From Sphagnum compactum (lineage: Eukaryota > Bryophyta > Sphagnopsida > Sphagnales): a DNA stretch of 64,000 nt. The translations under genes were made by a program, and so were the position numbers. The stretch is taken from contig OZ234504.1 of assembly GCA_965153455.1 (NCBI GenBank), forward strand, positions 310,001-374,000. The letters are read 5' to 3'. Shown one piece after another: positions 23,111-36,044 of the stretch. Positions within the stretch are counted from its first letter, which is position 1. Every line of letters starts with the position of its first letter. The notes under the pieces are model-generated. The model made no database searches, had not been told where the DNA came from, and was given only the letters and a program-made list of their open reading frames with translations.

Positions 23111-23850
23111 TAAAATGTCTAAGTAAGCTAAGGTCTTAAAATAAAAAATTGAAGTAGATGAGGAATCTTGGGATAAAAAACTTAGGTAACCTAAGGTAAA
23201 ACATTTATGTAATTTATAGTAAAAAAACTTAGGTACCCTAAGGTAAAAGGTTTAAATTTTTAAAAAAAAGATAACTTAAAATAAAAAGTTTAGGAAATCT
23301 ATTGTAAAAAGTTAAGTATTTTATAGTAAAAAGCCTAAGTAGCCCAAGGTAAAAAGCTTAGGTAAATTAAAAAGATTAAATAGCATAAGGTAAAAAACCT
23401 AGTTAATCTATGTGTTTTAAAATAAAATAGTTTAAGTAGCCTTTAGATCCTCCACCAAATAACCAACAACACACAAACCCTAGAGGCTTCTTAACCTTTT
23501 TTATTTTAAGATGCATAGGTTACCTAGGCTTTTTATCTTAAGCTACCTAAGCTTTTTGATTTACCTAAGACTTTTACCTCAAGTTACCTAGGTTTTTTAT
23601 TATAGATTACTTATATTTTATACACAAGGTTACCTAGGTTTTTTTGCCTTAGGCCACCTAAGCTTTTGGATTTATTTAAGCCTTTTACCTTAAGTTACCT
23701 AGGTTTTTACTATAGTTAATCTAGATTTTAAACCCTAGGTTATTTAAGCTTTTTATCCCAAGATTCCTAGGCTATCTAAACTTTTTGTCTTAGGACCCTA
23801 GGCTACCTAGGCATTTTATTTAAAGATCCTAAGGATAGGGCATGGCCATT
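23110..23850. repeat. Long foldback in R2 copy 1
   Basis: The left arm (to about 23450) carries AACTTAGGTAACCTAAGGTA-type units. The right arm (from about 23500) carries the reverse complement (TTACCTAGGTTTTTTA, GCCTTAGGCCACCTAAGC). The loop contains CTCCACCAAATAACCAACAA. Arms of about 340 bases pair imperfectly. Each arm is itself a run of short related units, many of them near-palindromic. Confidence 0.82.
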
Positions 23851-24292
23851 TTGGTATTCCATATCATATGGTAGCCTTTTCATTTGATTTAATCCTTTTT
23901 GTTTGATCATTATTTCTCTTATTAAATCCCTTTTCCAAATATCCATTATGGTTTACACATCATCACATTGACAAAAAAATTGAAAAGTGTTTGGAAAAAT
24001 TTGTGTTTCTAGAGTAAAATTGATTATTTTTTGGAAAATTTTCCCAAATTTTGATATCACAAAATTGAAAAACAAAACCATGGTCACAAATTCAAATCAA
24101 GGATTACAAAATTTAGTTCACGTTCTTTTCCATGAAGTTGAAATGATGGAATCAATTTGAAAATTATGAATTTAATTACTTCTCAAATCAAAATAAATAT
24201 ATGTTTTGCAAGAAGAAATGAAATTTCATGTTAATTTTTATGGACCTTGCATTTCAAGATTGTTAAAAAACTTCATAGCTGAATTTATAATG

Positions 24293-24610
24293 TTATCTTA
24301 TCTAAAAGGCTCAAATGTTGATTGGGGGTATTCAACTACTATTGAAAGTGAATATGAAATAAATGGTTTGTTTTTGAACGCAAATGGTAGTTTCAATTTT
24401 TGAATTGAAATTTTTAAGAAAGGCAACTATGGTTGGGTCCACAACATACATCTTTCCACAACTCATATTTCACTCAACTAGATTATGTATTAATTTGCAT
24501 TTTTTTTCCATCCAACAATTAATATTTAAAATTTGATAAATGGGAAATATTCATAGAAATACAAGTAGAGCTTCCCCTCCCCCCACCCGCACCCCCAAAA
24601 TTTGTGGAGT
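24293..24610. repeat. Module inverted relative to R2 copy 2
   Basis: Flanks ...TTTATAATG and AGGTGGGTTGGCAATCAT match those of 33756-34060 in direct orientation, yet the segment between them is the reverse complement of the one in copy 2 (for example CTATTGAAAGTGAATATGAA here, its complement there). Confidence 0.88.
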
Positions 24611-24928
24611 AGGTGGGTTGGCAATCATGCATAAGAGGGTTTAGGGTTTAAAGGTGGCTAAAGGCGAAAGGGGGAAGTAAAAAGATTTAGGATCCCTCCT
24701 ATAATTTGATGATTTGTTGGCACCTATTATTTAAATAAGGCAACTTTTAATTATTTTTTTGGGTGTAATGTGGTAATTTAGACCTTGATCCCCTTCAGGA
24801 AATTGCAAGTACTTGTTCTACACGTAGTTTTGTTGTTTTCATTATTTCAATCATGTGTTAGTTTGCAAATTTCTAAATATATTTATTCCAATAACTAATT
24901 TTTTTTTAAAAGGTTTTGTAACCAACTT

Positions 24929-25012
24929 TTGTGACTATTTTTGTCCAAGGCAACTAGTGTTTTAGTTGCATGCAACAAAAATTAGTTGCTTGGGACAAAA
25001 ACAATCACATTG
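24929..25012. repeat. Small foldback, ~28-bp arms
   Basis: TTGTGACTATTTTTGTCCAA plus GGCAACTA pairs with TTAGTTGCTTGGGACAAAAA plus CAATCACA. There are a few mismatches and a loop of about 25 bases. It is absent from R2 copy 2, which has unrelated sequence here. Confidence 0.7.
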
Positions 25013-25139
25013 GACAAGTTGAAAAAACCCATTTTCCTTTTGGTGTGGTGGTAGAATAATATTGAGATTTTAAAAACCTTCAAAGTTCCTTGATTTTATT
25101 TTTTTAAAGAACCATAGTAAATTTATATCTAAAACAAAA

Positions 25140-26342
25140 TGACATATCCAAGTTAACTTAGCCAAGTTTAGGTAGTTTAACTAAATTTAATTTTTTTTAT
25201 CTAAGATTAAATTAGCTAAACCAACCCCCCACCCCCCCCATAATGAATTTAAGAAAAAAAATCAACTCCTTCCCCCTTCGCCTCTCCCTCCCCTCCACTT
25301 TCAACAAATCAAAAGAAAAAGAAGCCTAACCCTTCACCCACCTTGCTAGCCATTCAAGAATGAAAAAAAAAAAAAAATTAAGAAAAAAACTAACCCCCCC
25401 CCCCCCCCTCCCCCTTCCACAAGTCAAATGAAAAAGAAAAGAAAAATAACCTTCACCCCCCCCCCCCTGCCCCCTCAACAGTAAAAAAAAGTTAAAAAAA
25501 AATCTAACCACACCCCCTCTCGTTTGAACAATCAATTTTTTTTAAAAACAATTGACCTTGCCCTCCTTAATAGTAAAAAGTAGTTTACAAAAGTTACAAC
25601 TAATAAAAAATAAGAAAAAATGAAAAAAAGTCAACAAAGATGACTTGCATTATGATCAAACTGTTTGCCACTACAATGGGTTTTTTTGGGTCAAACTGCC
25701 TACTACCTACATCCTTGTGAGTGTAGTTTGAGTATCATATGTATAAGTTAGTTTAGCTAAGTTTAAATTAATTTAGCCAAGTTTAGGCTGGTTTTAACTA
25801 AGTTTTAATTTAATTTAGCTTAGATAGAATTAGTTAAATTGACCCCTACCCCCCTAATCAATTAAAAAAATAATCAACCACCTCCCCTTCCCCTCCCCCT
25901 TCAACAAATCAAAAGATAAAGATAAAGAACCTTGACCCCCTTTCCTTAACTACTCAACAATGAAAAAAAGGTTTTAAGAGAAAAACTAACCCCCCTTCAC
26001 CATTCCACAAGTCAAATGAAAGAGAAAAAAAATTAACCTCCACCCCCTTTGCCCCCTCAAAAGTAAAAATAAGATTTAAAAAATAAAATCTAACCACACC
26101 CCCTCCCCCTTCAATAGTCAAAAAAAAATTACAACAACTAACCTTGCCCCCTTCAATAATAAAAAGAAGATTACAAAAGTTACAACTATTAAAAAAGTAA
26201 CAAAAAGTAACAAAAAGTGAAAAGAAATCAACAAAAACAACTTGCCACCATCCTAAAAGACCTTGCCACTATAATGGGTTTTTTTGGGTCAAACTACCTA
26301 CTACATGCGTCCTTGTGAGTGCAGTGTGAGTATCATATTTAT
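25140..26342. repeat. Two tandem C-rich/A-rich tails of R2 copy 1
   Basis: Units at about 25140-25750 and 25755-26342 both start with AAGTTTA...AGTTTAGC, pass through CCCCCCTCCC and AAAAA alternations, and end with ATGGGTTTTTTTGGGTCAAACT and GAGTATCATAT. Confidence 0.8.
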
Positions 26343-29300
26343 AGGCAATGTTTGAACATAAGCTTGTGGAACTTTGTCATTTGTGTTTGTGAAGCAATGT
26401 TGTTCTGATGACCTACAGACTCAAGCTCAAGTCTGGTAACATGTAGTTGTCCCCGGAGTGTTACAACTTAACCATACTTAGCTTTTTATTTTCCATCTTT
26501 CAATAATTGTACTTCTCTGAATCAAAATGCAAAGACAAGAAGTTCTTGAGTTGTACATAAATTCACATTATGATTTCAAATACTTGTGTCATTGAGTCTG
26601 ATGAATGACCCGATAAGGTTGACCCTCAAAGAGAATTTCCTTTGTCCATGCTAGATGTTTGTGAAGCAGTAGGATTCAATGAGAGAGATGCATTCCTTTC
26701 ACCAACATTTGGTTTTTGAAGTTGAAGACTTTGTGTTTAAGATATCTGTCTTTGGCTTCTTATAAGTAATGAAAAGACAATTATGTGTTTTTGGTTAGCC
26801 TTTAAAAAAATTCAATTGTTGGAACATTGTTCCACTATTTTTATTGATTATGAAGCTTCAGGTAGGATGACTAGTGAATGTGCCATTGACCATAATGCTA
26901 GTTATGTTATTTCATTGTTGTAAACTCACAAGATGTTTTCAGGGTACAAGAGCCTCGAAACCTTACCCTCTATGTAGGCCTTTCTTTGCCTTAGGCTTAT
27001 GTTTTTGCTTGCAAAGGGGAAGTGAAATGAAAAGAAGTTATGTTCACAAGCTTGTTGCAGCTTGAATGATAACGTTGTTGATTTTTTCCTTAAATATACC
27101 ACTTGAATTTTAGCTAACATCACAATTGACTTCTCTAAGTGTTTTTGGCAATGTGACACAAACCTACGATGTAAAGTTATGTGTAATTAGGCCCAAAATA
27201 TTGAATAGATTATATGGTATAATTATCTTCACATGTTGATGAAGTTAGTGGGTGGTCATGGCAGCTAGTGTCTGGCACTCATGATGGTGGTGATGGCCTA
27301 ATATATTGTACTTTGTGAGTGACACTTTAAAGGCTATGACTACAATCATTTTCATCATGTTAGGTTTGATTTTGAGATATTTGATACAATGGTTAACTTC
27401 AAGTGTTAATCTGGAGTTCTTTTATAGTCTTTATTTAATCAAGGCTTTATAGCTTTATTTCTTGTTTAGTCCATCTAGGTAAGACCATAAAGCTACATTA
27501 GCAAAGGTCATAAGAGCCAATTATTTCAACACACTTTTTGCTTTGGAGGATGCATGATCTCACTTGTTAAACAACATGGAAAGACATAGACATTCGACTT
27601 CATTTGTATCTGCCAAACAAAGTCCCCTTAATGCAATTAATTTGAAGAGGTCAAGTTCAACCCATAATATTTGTACAGTGGTTGGGGTGAGGTGTTGCAA
27701 AGGACTTGTGGTAGTTTGCATTTTGGGTTATGACCACATGAGCTAACATAGTAGCAACTTTTATTTTGGGTATTTAAGTGATCCAATCATGGATGTACTT
27801 ATTACAAGAGGCTTTGAGAGGACAAATTTCGTGCTTCAACAACAGCACCATGCAATGATAGACATGATATAACCCTTTCTTGTTTTGCTACAATAAAACT
27901 ACTAAGTGTACATTAATCCAAGAATCTTGTGAATGTTCTTAAGAACACCTTTGATGGCATGAAGAAAAGGCATCTAAATTGTTTTCAAGTTTGCAGCAGC
28001 AAATGCAAGGTAAACAAAATTGTTTAGGGTGTTATTGATCTAGCAATTTTAGTATCAACATCTAATTTAGTCCAAATTATGATTTTTTGGATGTTTTATT
28101 CACTTTTGTAGGTAAGGTTGTTATATTTCTTCAAAATTACAGTGCAACCATTATTTTACTACAATTATTTGGACATTGATGCTAGTAGCAATAGTGATAA
28201 TGGTTGCTTTTGGTTTGGAAATGGGATTCAACTCTAGTATTTCACCCTCCATGGAGATTGCAAAGGCATGTTCCTTGCAGGGGAACAAGGTTTCACCTTC
28301 TTGTAGGTAGTGTTTTTGGTTGCCCTTTGATGGTCCCTATGATGGCATGTGTGTTCCTACAAACCTTTTCAAGAAATCAAAGATAGATATTGTAGTGCCC
28401 CCCATTTTTGCTACTCTTGTTGTTGCTACATTAGCCTTGTTTGCCCAAGGGCTAGGATTATGGAACTACTAGTTTTTTTGTTAAGGATTTGGCAAACAAG
28501 CATTTCAAAAAAAAGAAAAAAAATACACTAAGGACTCAATGATCCCGAATGGGATCTATTTAATGACATGAATCAAGGTGACGAACAAGGAATGGCACCT
28601 CAATTAAGGGATGAATCCATGATAGGACAACAAAAATAGGATGGTTCCCTTTCTTTAGATGTGAAATTAGGGTAACAATTGTCAGGTGGTGCTAGGAAAG
28701 ACATGAGGAAGGGGACGACAAACAAGTTACAAGGATGAAGGAAACTCTTTGAGAAATTTGTTTAGTGCAAGTGTTGTCACAATGGATCAACTTCATCAAA
28801 TTGTAGGTACATAGTAGATTCATATTTTTTCCTAGTTTTTCCCCTTTTTTTTTAATGGCCAAAGGAGACAAATCAATGAAATTCATTTGTGGTGAAAGAA
28901 GTTTGATAGGGGACATGGTAGTAGACTAGGATAAAATCTGTAAATATTCATTTGTTTTTATGTAATCAATGTCTCGATTTTTTGGAACATGAAAACACAA
29001 GTATGTTTTTTTTTCGTCAACCATGAAAAAAGGTCTTTTTTCATATTTGTGGTAGGGTTTTTAGTAGAGCCGCTCTGGCAAAGGGACCTATGATAGATGG
29101 TTTTGGTATGGGGAGTCTGGTAGGAAAAAACATGTATGTTGTCCTTATTTGACAACAAAAAATGATTTATGTGTTGTTCATGCTAGGGGTTTTGGTGGGG
29201 CTGGTTTGGCAAAGGGACATTTGATAGATGATTTTGGTATTAGAGAGAAATTGCAACAAACAATTAAAGGTAATACGGAGTGGTTTTTACAGTATTTCAC

Positions 29301-30116
29301 ATATTTTTAGAACAATACTTGATAAGGTGTGAATATCTTTTTGGTGTGTAGTAGTAATAACTAGGAAGGGTTTCCTCATTTGGTTAGGTTTTGATAAAAA
29401 TAAATAAAAATGCATGTTGGAGTGAATTTTTCAGACTTGCCCTCCTTGGACCAAATCTCTTCTTGGATTTGATTGTTTCCATCCCTCTCCCTCTATGGTT
29501 TTGAAAAGTTGGTAACGTTTGTTTTGACTTAGTATATGATTTTCATTCTTTTTGCATTTTTTTATCTGCACACTTTGTGGGAATGGTCTAGATATCCAAA
29601 TGACCTTGTCTATTCCTTAGACCAAATTTGATGGAGGTTGTGATTACGTTGTAGCATCTTGTTGATCCTACACGGGGCAAAAGATATTTGAAAGGTTTTG
29701 TTTTCAATTACATCAGGTTCATAATGTTAAAAAATGGTTGCATCTTTCTATTAAAATGGGATTAGCCAATTTCTTACCCCTTACTTGAAGTTAGAGTTGG
29801 CATTTTGGTGAACCATTTCTAAATTCTTCTTGTCTTTGCTTTTGCTAGAATTTTTATTGTATCAGAGCTCATTTAGATGATAACATTGGAAACATTTTTA
29901 TGTTTGATTTCCTTGAAATATATTCCCTCCAAGTATGAGGAATTATCCACAACAATTTTGTCAAGTCTTGCATTTGCAACTTGTAGTGATATAAAGCCTC
30001 ATGTACACCTTTAATTGAACCAAGTATGTGGTAGATCATTTGTTGTTTTTGTGTTCAATTGTATAAACATATTTGTTGGGAATGGGAGATGTGCTTCTTT
30101 GAGTTCAAATGTTAGG
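26343..30116. other. Spacer between R2 copies
   Basis: No gene recognised. A local direct duplication (29051-29115 and 29182-29247, period about 131) shares TGGCAAAGGGAC and TTTTGGTAT. The remainder is A+T-rich unique-looking sequence. Confidence 0.55.
29051..29247. repeat. Local direct duplication, ~65-bp units
   Basis: Units GGTAGGGTTTTTAGTAGAGC... and GCTAGGGGTTTTGGTGGGGC... share CTGGCAAAGGGAC-like and TGATAGATGATTTTGGTAT-like text at a spacing of 131 bases. Confidence 0.65.
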
Positions 30117-31976
30117 AGTGCAATGATTGGTTACTAATTTCACATCTTTGGGCACATGCAAGATGGAAGGAGCTCCATATGATGTTGTTTGTTGTTTTCA
30201 TGTTTTTGCAAGCAGTAAACATGATTATAGCTAAGCTTTGGATAACATAATAGAAATTGACAATTTTGGAGTTTGGAACATTTGACCAAGGTTGGACATA
30301 TGATGGCACATCATCCCCAACATGGATATTTTGATCATGACATTAAACATATGTAGAACTATCTTTTTCATTTACTTCCAATGAATCTTTAGTCATTTCT
30401 AGACTCCCATCTTTTTTCCACAAAAATAAGCTAGATCCAGCCTTCTATTGATAAGGCATATAAAGTGTTCTTTGTTTTTTGGAAATTATTTTGGTAATCA
30501 TTCGAAAGGAGTTTGCATCTTGAAAATGAGACAAAGAAATTTGGTGGGTTGTTATAGAGTTCCAAGAATCTTGATCACTATCCAATGTTTTGCTAGGTGC
30601 ATGTGACTTGTTGATTTACAAATCAAAGAGCAAGCTAGCTTGTTAAGAGAAGAGGATACTATTTTTACAGAAGAATATAAGAGCAATCCTTTTTGTTCTT
30701 TTCTTATATCTTTTACCCTATCTTTTTTATTATTTTTGAAAATTGTCAAATTCTTCAATTTATCATGTAAATGTGTTTCACTTAGTCTTTTTAAATAATT
30801 ATAAATGTTTATAAATGCCATGTATGTGTAATTCTTAGTTTGTTTATAATTTTAAAGCTATGTTATTATATTTATTGGTTTGTTGTAATGTTCATTGTAA
30901 AATATAATTTTTAAGGAATAGTTTTAGAAATTCATTTTAATACGAACTCACTTCCATGTATAATTTTTGATGTTATTAGATGAGGCCTCACGAACAATTC
31001 TTTTAGCTAATTGGTTAAACAATGTTTTTGGGTCTTAGGTTTTACCTAATGTTTATTGACAGTTTGGGTAGTTAATTGGTCATTGAACTTGTTAACCATC
31101 TCTTATCATGTGACATCATGCATGGAATCTAATGTCACCAAATTGATATCAAATGAAATGGATTTTAAAAAATTTAATGGAGATTGGACTCAATAAAGAC
31201 ATGGTAAATTGTTTATTCAAAAACATATATAAAGGAAATGAATTTGTAAGTTCATTTGTGTTTTGAGGTTTGCGTAGTTGAACATGCTCCATAAAAGTGC
31301 ATGCATCTGGACAAGAAATTACACATCTAATAAATGAAATATTAGTTTGAAGTTGAATGATTGAACATGTGATGAAAGGCAAAATGTTAAGTTGTTTGTT
31401 TTTTGTAGGATTTATTTTTGTCATGACACAATGTGGTGTGAAATGGGCCATGTTACACAACATGGATTGATGTATCTACATTTCATACCTTTTTTTAAAA
31501 AAAATTTAATATCCTTTTGAGATTTATTAAAATTTTAATATTTAAAAAAACCTTACAAACATGTGGTATATTTTGCCTTAACAACATAAGCCTTGAACCC
31601 TAAACCCAGTAATTCACTTAGAAGTTTGTAAAATTCAAGCCACACTTTGAACTTGCATTTCTTCCATAAACTTGGGAAAATTTGTAACCCACCATGAATT
31701 TTCAAACATTTAGAACATCATGATTTTTTCACCAAACAATTAATGTTTGTCATATGCATTTTACATGATGAACATTCACCTTTCCCAAAGTCTCCACATA
31801 TTACAAATCAATTACATAATATTAAAACTTTTGTAATTTTTATGGAGTGAATAATAAAAGCAAATACTAGACTGGTCTATCCCAAAAATTAATCTATATC
31901 AAAATGCTAAAACAAAAACCTTACTATTCATTAATCATACATAAGAAATTCAAGGTTTGAAGGAGGATGTTAACCA

Positions 31977-31978
<2 letters not shown>

Positions 31979-32022
<44 letters not shown>
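31979..32022. repeat. (AT)n microsatellite
   Basis: About 22 uninterrupted AT dinucleotides within the segment that only R2 copy 2 has. Confidence 0.95.
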
Positions 32023-32024
<2 letters not shown>

Positions 32025-32566
32025 TAACAATTCATGGGTTTATCAACGTTCCAAAGTTTAACCCAAAACAGTTGGTCACTTGGAAATGTGGTCTATAGAA
32101 AATGATAAAGCTCCAATTTAGGTTTTAATTTCAACTTAGAAGAAAAGCATGCAAGTGCAAATCTTTGAAGTAGGCCATCATATTGTGTTATAGTAATGTT
32201 GATAGACTTGTGCGTTTGATGGTATTATTGTTGCTAGCTGCCAACTTCTTCTTTGTGCTACAACGTCAACTTTGCCTCTGGATGTGACACCCCCCTTACA
32301 TGCTTCACAATACTCGAGAGGTTATCAATATAACAAGCTTTAACTATTTCACATGCACAAGATTGTGGGCAACTTTTAGGGCAATCTATGTGTCAGGCAA
32401 TTGATTTACATGAATTGAAACATGTTAGTTGATTGTTCCTTTTACATCATAAAAAAAACTGTGCCTAAAAAATATCAAGGGGAAAACTAGAAAAAAAAGG
32501 CGAACATTTTGAAATCTTGTATGAACATTTTAGTTTTCAAAACATCAACCTCCCCCCTTGGTTACA

Positions 32567-33350
32567 AAATACCGAAATGGCCATGCCTTGTCCTTGGAAT
32601 CTTTAAATAAGATGCTTAGGTTGCTTAGGGTCCTAAAATAAAAAATTGAAGTAGACTAGGATAAAAAACTTAGGTAACCTGAGGTAAAATGTTTATGTAA
32701 TCTATAGTAAAAAACCTAGGTAGCCTAAGGTAAAAGGCTTAAATAAATCAAAAAAAAAAAAAAAACTTAAGGTAAAAAACTTAGGTAATCTATTGTAAAA
32801 AGTTTAAGTATTTTATAGTAAAAAGCCTAGGTAGCCTAAGGTAAAAGGCTTAGGTAAATTAAAAAGCTTAGGTAGCATAGGGTAAAAGGCTTAGGTAACC
32901 TATGCATCTTAAAATAAAATAGTCTAGGTAGCCTTTATATCCTCCACCAAATAACCAACAACACACAAACCCTAGAGGCTACTTAGCCTTTTTTATTTTA
33001 AGATGCATAGGTTACTTAGATTTTTTTATCTTAAGCTACCTAAGCTTTTTGATTTACCTAAGCCTTTTACCTCAGATTACCTAGGCTTTTTATAATAGAT
33101 TACCTATATGTTTTACACAACGTTACCTAGGTTTTTTGCCTTAGGCTACATAAGCTTTTGGATTTATTGAAGCCTTTTACCTTAGGTTACCTAGGTTTTT
33201 TATGTAGATTATCTAGACTTTTAACCCTAGGTTACTTAAGCTTTTTATTCCAAGATTCCTAGGCAACCTAAACTTTTTGTTTAGGACCCTAGGCTACCTA
33301 GGCATTTTATTTAAATATTCTAAGGATAGGGCATGGCCGTTTTGGTATTC
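32567..33350. repeat. Long foldback in R2 copy 2
   Basis: Arms of about 360 bases run from ACCGAAATGGCCATGCC (32570s) to GGCATGGCCGTTTTGGTAT (33330s), around the same loop (CTCCACCAAATAACCAACAA) as in copy 1. The outermost 40 bases of the left arm are missing in copy 1. Confidence 0.85.
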
Positions 33351-33755
33351 CATATCATATGATAGCCTTTTCATTTGATCATTATTTTTCTTACTAAATC
33401 CCTTTTCCAAATATCCATTATGGTTTACACATCATCACATTGACAAAATTTTTGAAAAATGTTTGGAAAATTTTGTGTTTCTAGAGTAAAGTTGATTAAT
33501 TTTTGGAAATTTTCCCAAATTTTGATATCACAAAATTGAAAAACAAAACCATTTCAAGTCAAGGATTGCAAAATTTAGTTCATGTTCTTTTCTATGAAGT
33601 TGAAGTGATGGAGTCAATTTGAAAATTATGAATTTGATTACTTCTCAAATCAAAATAAATACATATTTTGCAAGAAGAAATGAGAGTTCATGTTAAATTT
33701 TATGGACCTTTCATTTTAAGATTGTTAAAGAAACTTCATAGTTGAATTTATAATG

Positions 33756-34060
33756 TACAAATTTTAGGGATGGGGGTGGGGGTAGGGGAAGCTTTGCTTG
33801 TATATGTATGAATATCTCCCATTTATCAAATTTTAAATATTAATTGTTGGATGGAAAAAAAATGCAAATTGATACATAATTTAATTGAGTGCAATATGAA
33901 TTATGGAAAGATGTAGTGGACCGAACCATAGTTGCCTTCATTAAAATATTCATTTAAAAATTGAAACTACCATTTATGTTCAAAGACAAACCATTTATTT
34001 CATATTCACTTTCAATAGTAGCTCAATATTGTTAATCAACATTTGAGCCTTTTGGATGAT
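33756..34060. repeat. Module inverted relative to R2 copy 1
   Basis: Between the shared flanks TTTATAATG and AGGTGGGTTGCCAATCAT, this 305-base segment is the reverse complement of 24293-24610. It begins TACAAATTTTAGGGATGGGG and ends GAGCCTTTTGGATGAT. Confidence 0.88.
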
Positions 34061-35394
34061 AGGTGGGTTGCCAATCATACATAAGAGGGCTTAGGGGGTA
34101 GGGTTTAGAGGTGGTTGGAGGTGAAAAGGGGAAATAGAAAGATTTAGGATTTGTCCTATAATTTGATGATTTGTTGGCACCTATTATGTAAATAAGGTGA
34201 CTTTATAAATTTTTCCTGTGTAATGTGGCAACTTGGACCCTCCCTTTTAGGAAATTGCTTATACTTGTTTTACTCGTGATTTTGTTGTTTTAATTATTTC
34301 ACTCATGTTCTATTTTGCAATTTTTGAATTCCTAAATATATTTATTCCAATACTCAAATGACTCACTTAAATAATAATAATTATAGCACTAGAATTCCAT
34401 ATTGTTACATTTGCTCCTTCTAATGGCCATGTAACATATTTTATGTCCTTAAAATTTAATTACATGTGTGCATGTGTTTTTACATGTCATGGAAATTCAA
34501 TGTTGACGATTTAGTGTTTTTTTAGTCTCTTTTAGTGGCCATGGGTACTTTGTATAACGTTTTGATATTTTTAATGTTTTGTGCAAATTTGATTTAGGGT
34601 TTAAGGTTTATGGTTTAAGGTTTGAAATATGAAATGTTCAACTATTCCACCTAAATTATAAATTAATAATAATATGTATTTACAAGTAAAAATATGTTTA
34701 AAATGGTTGATTTAAGACAATTTGGAAAAGTCAAAAGGGTGCAGGTCATGTTGATGTTAAATGAAGACAAGAAAATCTACTTATTGCATGTTGGTAAATA
34801 TTGAAAAAAATAGTGGGTAATCAATAAAAAAATCATGGTCAACACTAAAATTAACCTACCTTGGTGACCTCACTATTACCAAGTTATCGTCTTTAGTGGT
34901 TATTAATTTTAAAACAATCAATATTTTATTGTGGAAAAAAATATTTTTTAAATATTTTTTTATAACCATGTATAATTAAAAATAAAAAAAGGTTATCAAT
35001 TGGGTATTTGAAAATCAATCGTTATGCATAAATAATTGTTATTACTCAACAAAAATAAAGTATCATTGATAATCAAAGTATTAAGTTGAATAAATATGAT
35101 ATTGATGATCGATGGCCAAAAATTTTGAATTAAGAAAAAAATAACTTGCCAAAAAATAATAATCATCGGTCTCTACATGTGCTGGTGAGTTCATTCCATG
35201 GCTGATATGTGATATCATTTACAAACCATTTCATAAAAAAATGCTTCACAATTCATATAACATATGTGATGTCATTTATGAACCATTTTGACAAATATAT
35301 GGTGGTAGAATAATATCGAGATTTTAAGAATCTTCAAAGTTTTTTTTGTTTCATTTAAAAAATAACCATCTTAAATTTATATCTAAAACAAAAT

Positions 35395-36044
35395 GATATA
35401 TCCAAGTTTAAGTTAATTTAGTTAAGAATGTGTTAGTTCAATAAAGTTTAACCAAATTTATGTTATTTTAACCAAGATTTATTTAATTTATTTAAACCAA
35501 GATTATGTTAGTTTTTCAATTTTAGTTTATTTGAGGTTAGTTTAGCAAAATTTAAATTAATTTAACCAAATTTAGGTTGGTTTAATTAAGTTTAATCTAA
35601 TTTAGTTAAGATTGAATTAGTTAAACCAACCCCTACCCCTTGCCCCCCCTTCCATAGCCACTCAACAATGAAAAAAAGGTTTTAAGGAAAAAACTAACCC
35701 CCTTCCCCTCCCTCTTCCACAAATCAAATGAAAGAGAAAAGAAATTAACCTCCCCCCCACCCCTTCTCAAGAGTAAAAAAAAGTTTTAAAAAAAAATCTA
35801 ACCACACCCTTTCTCCCTTCAACAATCAAAAAATAAATTAAAACAACTAAGCTTGCCCCCCTTCAATAGTAAAAAGTAGTTTACAAAAGTTACAACTAGT
35901 AAAAAAAGTAACAAAAAATGAAAAGAAGTCAACAAAAACAACTTGCCACTATGCCCAAACAACTTGCCATTATTGTGGGTTTTTTTCGGTCAAATTGCCT
36001 ACTGCATGCATCCTTGTGAATGCATTGTGAGTATCATATGTATA
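35395..36044. repeat. C-rich/A-rich tail of R2 copy 2
   Basis: Same succession as 25140-26342, in one unit: AGTTTAG words, CCCCTCCC/AAAAA alternation, TTGTGGGTTTTTTTCGGTCAAA and GAGTATCATATGTATA. Confidence 0.8.

Larger units (their letters stand above)
21678..26342 (+). repeat. Large repeat R2, copy 1
   Basis: Begins AGTGCAATGATTGGTTAC and ends GAGTATCATATTTATA. It is colinear with 30117-36044 through most of its length, in direct orientation. It contains a 365-bp internal tandem duplication (22420-23110), a foldback (about 23110-23850), a module inverted relative to the other copy (24293-24610), a small hairpin (24929-25012) and two tandem C-rich/A-rich tails. No ORF with a known domain is present. 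A 65-codon minus ORF (21673-21870) with a counterpart at 30112-30309 is the only shared ORF. Strand is assigned by convention. Confidence 0.85.
30117..36044 (+). repeat. Large repeat R2, copy 2
   Basis: Same start (AGTGCAATGATTGGTTAC) and end (GAGTATCATATGTATA) as copy 1. Extra material relative to copy 1 lies at about 31206-32560, which includes an (AT)n tract, and at about 34320-35285. The foldback (32567-33350) is more complete than in copy 1. No known protein domain is visible. The class of element is unknown. Confidence 0.85.

Noticed and set aside
21673-30309. 65-codon minus ORFs at 21673-21870 and 30112-30309 as a conserved gene
   Set aside because: They simply occupy the shared start of R2; many replacement changes and no known domain.
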